Positions 24,473-28,498 of a stretch of 28,498 nt of DNA are shown here, piece after piece. The position numbers were made by a program, and so were the translations under genes. Under the pieces are notes generated by a model. The model was given only the letters and a program-made list of their open reading frames with translations, was not told the origin of the DNA and ran no database searches. The DNA comes from CAIVPM01 sp049242865. Lineage in GTDB: Bacteria; Bacteroidota; Bacteroidia; Chitinophagales; Chitinophagaceae. How positions within the stretch are numbered: position 1 is the stretch's first letter; every line of letters starts with the position of its first letter. The stretch covers positions 1-28,498 of the forward strand of contig JBMLOR010000031.1 of the NCBI GenBank assembly GCA_049242865.1, in the 5' to 3' direction.

Positions 24473-25738
24473 ATGTCAAAACAATTACTATATAAATGTA
24501 CTTTCTGTGGAAGATCTAGAGACGAAGTACAAATTTTAATAGCAGGTATGGAAGGCCATATTTGTGAAAACTGTGTACAGCATGCTCAAGAAATAATTGA
24601 ACAAGAGCTAGAGTTACAGCCTAATACTAAATTCCCAAATTTTAAGCATAACAAAGAAGCCGAGAATAAGAAATTGCAAATTAAAAAACCAATCGAAATA
24701 AAGTCGTTTTTAGATGATTATGTTATTGGTCAAGATGATGCCAAAAAAGTACTAGCTGTAGCAGTTTATAATCATTATAAAAGAATTGGGCAACCAAAAA
24801 AGAAGAGCGATGATGTTGAAATTGAAAAAAGCAACATCATAATGGTTGGCGAAACAGGAACAGGGAAAACACTTTTAGTAAAAACAATAGCAAAATTACT
24901 CAACGTTCCATTTGCGATTGTAGATGCAACAGTATTTACAGAAGCTGGCTATGTTGGAGAAGATGTTGAAAGTATGCTTACTCGATTACTTCAAAACTGT
25001 GATTACGATGTACAAGCTGCACAACAAGGAATTGTTTTTATTGATGAAATTGATAAAGTAGCACGAAAAAATGATAACCCATCAATCACAAAAGATGTTA
25101 GTGGCGAAGGTGTACAACAAAGCTTGTTAAAAATGCTCGAAGGCACAGATGTGCTTGTGCCACCAAATGGAGGAAGAAAACATCCTGAACAACAAATGAT
25201 AAAAGTAAACACAAGCAATATATTATTTATTTGTGGAGGAGCATTTGATGGAATAAATGATATTATAGCTAGGCGTATTAATACCAATGCAATTGGATTT
25301 AATGTGAATAAAGAAGCTCAAGAAATGCAACGTAATAATTTGTTGCATTTTGTGAATGCTCAAGATATAAGAAGATATGGTTTAATACCAGAATTGCTGG
25401 GCAGATTACCAATTATAACACATTTAAATCCTCTCGATAAAACTACATTAAGAAATATTTTAACAGAACCTAAAAATTGCTTAATTAAACAATACAAATA
25501 CTTGTTTTCACTCGAAAAAATTGAGTTGAGTTTCGATGAAGAAGTTCTTGAATATATTGTAGAAAAAGCCTTTGAATTTAAATTAGGGGCAAGGGGTTTA
25601 AGAGGAATTTGTGAAAGTATTTTAAACGATGCCATGTTTGAAATGCCAAGCAGTAAAGAAAAAGAGCTACATGTAACATTAGAATATGCCGTAAAAATGT
25701 TTGAAAAAAGCAAAATGAATTTATTAAAAGTTGCCTAA
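24473..25738 (+). CDS. clpX: ATP-dependent Clp protease ATP-binding subunit ClpX
   Basis: The protein has 421 residues, the usual length. It is the AAA+ unfoldase that feeds tagged proteins to ClpP. The N-terminal zinc-binding domain has four cysteines, Cys9, Cys12, Cys31 and Cys34 (CTFC and CENC). Walker A is GETGTGKT (about 125-132), the pore-1 loop is GYVGED, and Walker B is VFIDEIDK. The C-terminal domain has LLGRLPIITHLNPLDKTTL and the sensor-2 region KLGARGLRGICE. All are intact. clpP is not next to it, though the two often are neighbours. The gene follows the oxidase subunit by 66 bases and is followed after 11 bases by a 49-codon open reading frame on the same strand. Confidence 0.97.
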   Translation: MSKQLLYKCTFCGRSRDEVQILIAGMEGHICENCVQHAQEIIEQELELQPNTKFPNFKHNKEAENKKLQIKKPIEIKSFLDDYVIGQDDAKKVLAVAVYNHYKRIGQPKKKSDDVEIEKSNIIMVGETGTGKTLLVKTIAKLLNVPFAIVDATVFTEAGYVGEDVESMLTRLLQNCDYDVQAAQQGIVFIDEIDKVARKNDNPSITKDVSGEGVQQSLLKMLEGTDVLVPPNGGRKHPEQQMIKVNTSNILFICGGAFDGINDIIARRINTNAIGFNVNKEAQEMQRNNLLHFVNAQDIRRYGLIPELLGRLPIITHLNPLDKTTLRNILTEPKNCLIKQYKYLFSLEKIELSFDEEVLEYIVEKAFEFKLGARGLRGICESILNDAMFEMPSSKEKELHVTLEYAVKMFEKSKMNLLKVA

Positions 25739-25749
25739 AAAAAATACTT

Positions 25750-25899
25750 ATGAACGAGTTAATTGAAAAAATTACACAACAAGCAAATATCACCCCAGAA
25801 CAAGCACAACAAGCTATTGACGCTATTGCAAATTATGTAAAAGAAAAATTTCCAATGTTGGGTGGTGCAGTTGACAATTTGTTTAATTCACAGAATTAA
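25750..25899 (+). CDS. Small hypothetical protein (49 aa) behind clpX
   Basis: The protein has 49 residues, starts with ATG 11 bases after the clpX stop, and ends in TAA. It reads MNELIEKITQQANITPEQA, then a second helix QQAIDAIANYVKEKFP, then MLGGAVDNLFNSQN. This is an amphipathic two-helix layout with a Gly-Gly turn and is not random-looking. The pattern LIEKI-T-x-TPEQA-x-x-A resembles short proteins of a family I have seen in Bacteroidota and cyanobacteria (MxxLIxKIxxxxGIxxEQAxxA), but I cannot name it with certainty. Spacing suggests cotranscription with clpX. A weak hairpin sits at its stop codon. Function is unknown; a role with ClpX is only a positional guess. Confidence 0.72.
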   Translation: MNELIEKITQQANITPEQAQQAIDAIANYVKEKFPMLGGAVDNLFNSQN

Positions 25900-25926
25900 T
25901 TTGCTTAATTAAGCCTTAAGCTAAAT
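25899..25926 (+). terminator. Weak hairpin at the end of the clpX unit
   Basis: GCTTAA and TTAAGC pair around TTAAGCC, extended by three A-T pairs past a bulge. It starts in the stop codon of the 49-codon gene and is followed by TAATTAGTTTTG. Low G+C and a poor T-run make terminator function doubtful. It also contains the perfect palindrome GCTTAATTAAGC (25903-25914). Confidence 0.3.
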
Positions 25927-26138
25927 AATTAGTTTTGTATTAAATCATTTTAGTTTTTTTTATACGAATATCCCTAAAATAAGTGCTTTTAAATTTTTGC
26001 ATTTATATAACAAATTCTTACACTATATTGCAGCCCTAAACGTTATAATACATAGATATAACTTCTACTTCAAATAAATTCTTTAATTGCTTATAGCAAA
26101 AATCTACTCAGTTGTTTTTTTATTAAAATTTTAATGTT

Positions 26139-26170
26139 TTTGGCAACATAGCCAAAGCCTTATATATTTG
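26139..26170 (+). promoter_or_regulatory. Predicted promoter of gldKLM
   Basis: TTTG (26139-26142), 20 bases, then TATATTTG (26163-26170) is a near-ideal match to the Bacteroidota promoter. It lies about 26 bases upstream of the gldK start codon, giving a leader of some 20 bases. A second, one-base-short element TATATTGCAGCC (26024-26035) lies farther upstream. Confidence 0.75.
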
Positions 26171-26195
26171 TCGTCACCATTTAATTTGAACACGA

Positions 26196-27527
26196 ATGAT
26201 GAAGAACGTATTTAATATACTTATAGTTGGCAGTTTTATGCTACTAATTAGCTCTTGTGGCAAAAAAGGAGGAGGATCATCTAAAGGAGGATCAACTTAC
26301 CTAAACGATTTTGGTCAAAATTTGGGTTTGGCTCCAAATGCCAAAAAAAGCATGCCTAATCCCTATGGTATGGTTTATGTACCACCAGGAACATTCCATT
26401 TAGGAGCTAGTGATGAGGATATGAATTATAATTTAACCTCTCGTAACCGTCAAGTTTCAATCCCTGGATTTTGGATGGATAAATACGAAGTAACCAATAA
26501 TCAATATAGAGCTTTTGTAACTTGGACAAGAGATTCATTAGCTGCAAAAGAACTTGGTTATTTTAAATCTGCAGGTGCAAATGCAGGGGGTGATAGTGCT
26601 ATTGCTATTGATTGGGCAAAAGCAAAAACAATAAAATACGACGCAGCAAATTTAGAAAAGTTAGGTCCAAAATTGGTTTTAGCTCCAGACAATAGATTGT
26701 ATGGTAAGGCAGAAGTTGATCCTGCAAAAATTGTTTATAGCATGGAAACCTTTGTACTTAGTGAAGCTTCAAAAAGAGAAAACCAAAAAAAACCAAGAAA
26801 AGATTTTATTAAAAGAGAAAAAGTAGCGGTATATCCTGATACTTTGGTATGGATGAGAGATTTTTCTTATGCATACAATGAGCCAATGACTAAACGATAT
26901 TATGCACACCCTGCCTTTGGTAATTATCCTGTAGTAGGTGTAACCTGGAAGCAAGCAACTGCATTTTGCCATTGGAGAACGCATGTTCAAAATGTTGCAT
27001 TAGGTAAAAAGAATTTTGCTATAGAAAGCGATTATAGATTACCAAGTGAGGCTGAATGGGAATATGCAGCTCGTGGCTCAAGAACTGCAAGTATGTACCC
27101 TTGGGGTAACTATTATTTAAGAAACAAAAAAGGTTGTTTACTTGCAAACTTTAAGCCAGGTAGAGGAAATTTTGCAGAAGATGGTGGTTTTTATACTGTA
27201 AGAGTTGACTCTTATTGGCCAAATGATTATGGTTTGTATAACATGAGTGGAAATGTTGCTGAATGGACGAATACTTTGTACAATGAAGGATCTTACAACT
27301 TCTTCTCAGATATGAGTCCAGATTTAAGATATGATGCAAAAGATAGCGATGCACCTTATATGAAACGAAAAACAATAAGAGGTGGAAGCTGGAAAGACGT
27401 AAAATTTTATTTACAAGTTAGTACACGTGCTTTTGAATACCAAGACACTGCAAAATCTTACATAGGCTTTAGATGTGTGATAGATCTTGCACCTAAAATG
27501 GACAAAAAAGGCGGATTAGGAAAATAA
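26196..27527 (+). CDS. gldK: Gliding motility/type IX secretion lipoprotein GldK (PorK)
   Basis: The protein has 443 residues. It is an outer-membrane lipoprotein that, with GldN/PorN, forms the periplasmic ring of the type IX secretion system. The lipobox is LLISSC with Cys21, preceded by a hydrophobic signal. A formylglycine-generating-enzyme-like domain follows: GMVYVPPGTFHLGAS (58-72), VTNNQYRAF, PVVGVTWKQATAFCHW, YRLPSEAEWEYAARGS, YGLYNMSGNVAEWTN, RGGSW (395-399) and GFRCV. In the segment after RGGSW, where active enzymes have their two catalytic cysteines, this protein has KDVKFYLQVSTRAF and none, so it is a structural member, as expected for GldK. The start is at the first of two adjacent ATGs. 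gldL follows after 44 bases, and a good promoter stands in front. Confidence 0.95.
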   Translation: MMKNVFNILIVGSFMLLISSCGKKGGGSSKGGSTYLNDFGQNLGLAPNAKKSMPNPYGMVYVPPGTFHLGASDEDMNYNLTSRNRQVSIPGFWMDKYEVTNNQYRAFVTWTRDSLAAKELGYFKSAGANAGGDSAIAIDWAKAKTIKYDAANLEKLGPKLVLAPDNRLYGKAEVDPAKIVYSMETFVLSEASKRENQKKPRKDFIKREKVAVYPDTLVWMRDFSYAYNEPMTKRYYAHPAFGNYPVVGVTWKQATAFCHWRTHVQNVALGKKNFAIESDYRLPSEAEWEYAARGSRTASMYPWGNYYLRNKKGCLLANFKPGRGNFAEDGGFYTVRVDSYWPNDYGLYNMSGNVAEWTNTLYNEGSYNFFSDMSPDLRYDAKDSDAPYMKRKTIRGGSWKDVKFYLQVSTRAFEYQDTAKSYIGFRCVIDLAPKMDKKGGLGK

Positions 27528-27571
27528 ATTATTCTTTAAAAACACAAAACAAACATTTAAAAAAAGTTATC

Positions 27572-28342
27572 ATGGCAGCAAAAATCCCACCTAAAGTAGG
27601 TAAATTCATGGATATTATAGTTTCAGTTGCGGCAGCAGCTGTAATTTTTGGAGCATTACAAAAAATATTACACTCACCAATTGCAGATTTGTGGCTTAAA
27701 ATTGGTTTATATACAGAGGCAGGAGTATTCTTAGCATACGGTATTTTATTTATGATTTATCCAGCAATGGATGAGCATGAGGTACATATTCCGGGAGTTG
27801 ATAAATTAGCAACTGGCAACCCTGCACTACAAAGCATGGAAAAAATGTTGAGTGAAGCAGATATTACACCAGCTAACTTATCAAAATTGAGCAGTGGATT
27901 CCAAAAATTAGGAACAACTGTAGAAAAAATGGGTGAAATAAGTGATGTTGTAAAATCAACTGGTGATTTTACTGCAGGCACAAAAGCAGCAACAACTGCT
28001 TTAGGAGCTGTAACAACATCAATCACACAAGCGGCTAACACATTTAATAATTTTAATGCTGCTAGTGATGTTACAAAACAATATCATACACAAGTGCAAT
28101 CTTTAACAAAAAATTTAAGCTCATTAAATACAATCTATGAGTTAGAGTTACAAGAAAGCAATAATCACTTAAAAACGATGAACCAGTTTTATGGTAAACT
28201 AGCAGCTGCTAGCCAAGCCATGAATAGTACTGCCGACGATGCTAATAAAGCAAAAGAACAAATAGCAGTATTGGCTACAAATCTTAGTAAGCTTAATCAA
28301 GTATATGGTAACATGTTAACTGCAATGAGCGGTAGACAATAA
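27572..28342 (+). CDS. gldL: Type IX secretion/gliding motor subunit GldL (PorL)
   Basis: The protein has 256 residues. With GldM it forms the proton-driven inner-membrane motor of type IX secretion and gliding. Two membrane helices are present (about 13-33 and 40-63) joined by a short turn. The second carries Glu49 in GLYTEAGVF, matching the essential glutamate of Flavobacterium GldL. Lys31 and His34 in GALQKILHS match conserved polar residues of the first helix. The rest (65-256) is a long cytoplasmic helical region with an early LATGNPALQSMEKMLSEADI segment and coiled-coil-like repeats up to the end. The gene lies 44 bases after gldK and 63 bases before gldM; all three are on the plus strand and form one operon. 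Confidence 0.95.
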   Translation: MAAKIPPKVGKFMDIIVSVAAAAVIFGALQKILHSPIADLWLKIGLYTEAGVFLAYGILFMIYPAMDEHEVHIPGVDKLATGNPALQSMEKMLSEADITPANLSKLSSGFQKLGTTVEKMGEISDVVKSTGDFTAGTKAATTALGAVTTSITQAANTFNNFNAASDVTKQYHTQVQSLTKNLSSLNTIYELELQESNNHLKTMNQFYGKLAAASQAMNSTADDANKAKEQIAVLATNLSKLNQVYGNMLTAMSGRQ

Positions 28343-28405
28343 TATTTTAAAAACTTAGAATAGTTTTTTAAATTAAATTGATTAACATAAAAATATTATA
28401 AATAA

Positions 28406-28498
28406 ATGTCACTACCTAAAGAGCCAAGGCAGAAGATGATTAACTTGATGTATTTAGTGCTTACCGCCTTGTTAGCATTGAATGTGTCATCAGAGATT
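28406..28498 (+). CDS. gldM: Gliding motility/type IX secretion protein GldM (PorM), N-terminal fragment
   Basis: The first 31 codons are present and the gene runs off the right edge. The start reads MSLPKEPRQKMINLMYLVLT, then ALLALNVSSEI. It is the highly conserved N-terminus of GldM, a basic cytoplasmic start and the single membrane helix that sits inside the GldL ring. The remainder, four periplasmic domains that reach the GldK/GldN ring, lies outside the window. Gene order gldK-gldL-gldM confirms the call. Confidence 0.95.
   Translation, partial: MSLPKEPRQKMINLMYLVLTALLALNVSSEI

Noticed and set aside
25930..25937. TAGTTTTG as an additional promoter far upstream of gldK
   Set aside because: The box fits TAnnTTTG, but the nearest TTG is 26 bases upstream and no gene starts near it; the element at 26139-26170 is much better placed.

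Overview
This window is a 28.5 kb piece of chromosome from an AT-rich member of the Bacteroidota, probably class Chitinophagia. The evidence is a gliding/type IX secretion cluster (gldK, gldL, start of gldM), a Bacteroidota-style exbB-exbD-exbD-tonB set, a large TonB-dependent receptor, Bacteroidota-type PEP carboxylase and ClpX, A-rich leaders without strong Shine-Dalgarno sequences, and promoters of the TAnnTTTG class. The class assignment is inference; the phylum is well supported. I see no rRNA, tRNA, CRISPR array, insertion sequence or prophage.

Left part (1-7821, all minus strand): energy transduction for outer-membrane transport. In transcription order, a lone exbD paralog (7300-7821) is followed by an RND efflux permease (4182-7238), a HAD phosphatase 3 bases later (3483-4178), then a tonB (2556-3398) preceded by a perfect 16-bp palindrome and followed by a hairpin terminator. 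Next comes an exbB-exbD-exbD-tonB operon (2323 down to 1), whose tonB runs off the left edge. ExbB and ExbD form the proton-driven inner-membrane motor and TonB passes the energy to outer-membrane receptors such as the one at 10783-13842.

Middle part (7942-17193): a small HELVH-motif protein with a promoter touching its start codon, an alpha/beta hydrolase, pdxH (vitamin B6 cofactor synthesis), a PnuC-family vitamin-precursor transporter divergent from a TonB-dependent receptor that has a strong terminator, PEP carboxylase, and an OsmC-family protein.

Right part (17269-28498): housekeeping genes and then secretion. RNase Y (minus) faces away from atpG, which stands apart from the other ATP synthase genes. 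scpB follows with a TTG start, then dnaB after a 353-base gap, then cyoE (heme O synthase) with a cytochrome oxidase subunit III gene, then clpX with an unannotated-looking 49-codon gene just behind it. A clear promoter (TTTG-N20-TATATTTG) then drives gldK-gldL-gldM, the ring lipoprotein and proton-driven motor of the type IX secretion/gliding machine; gldM is cut by the right edge.

I did not find a wholly new multi-gene system. The least ordinary points are the exbD-RND-HAD gene group without adaptor or outer-membrane partners, the palindrome in front of tonB, the recurring TTTGCAGCC promoter block with a probably leaderless gene, the His-to-Asp change in the PEP carboxylase active-site loop, and the small gene behind clpX.
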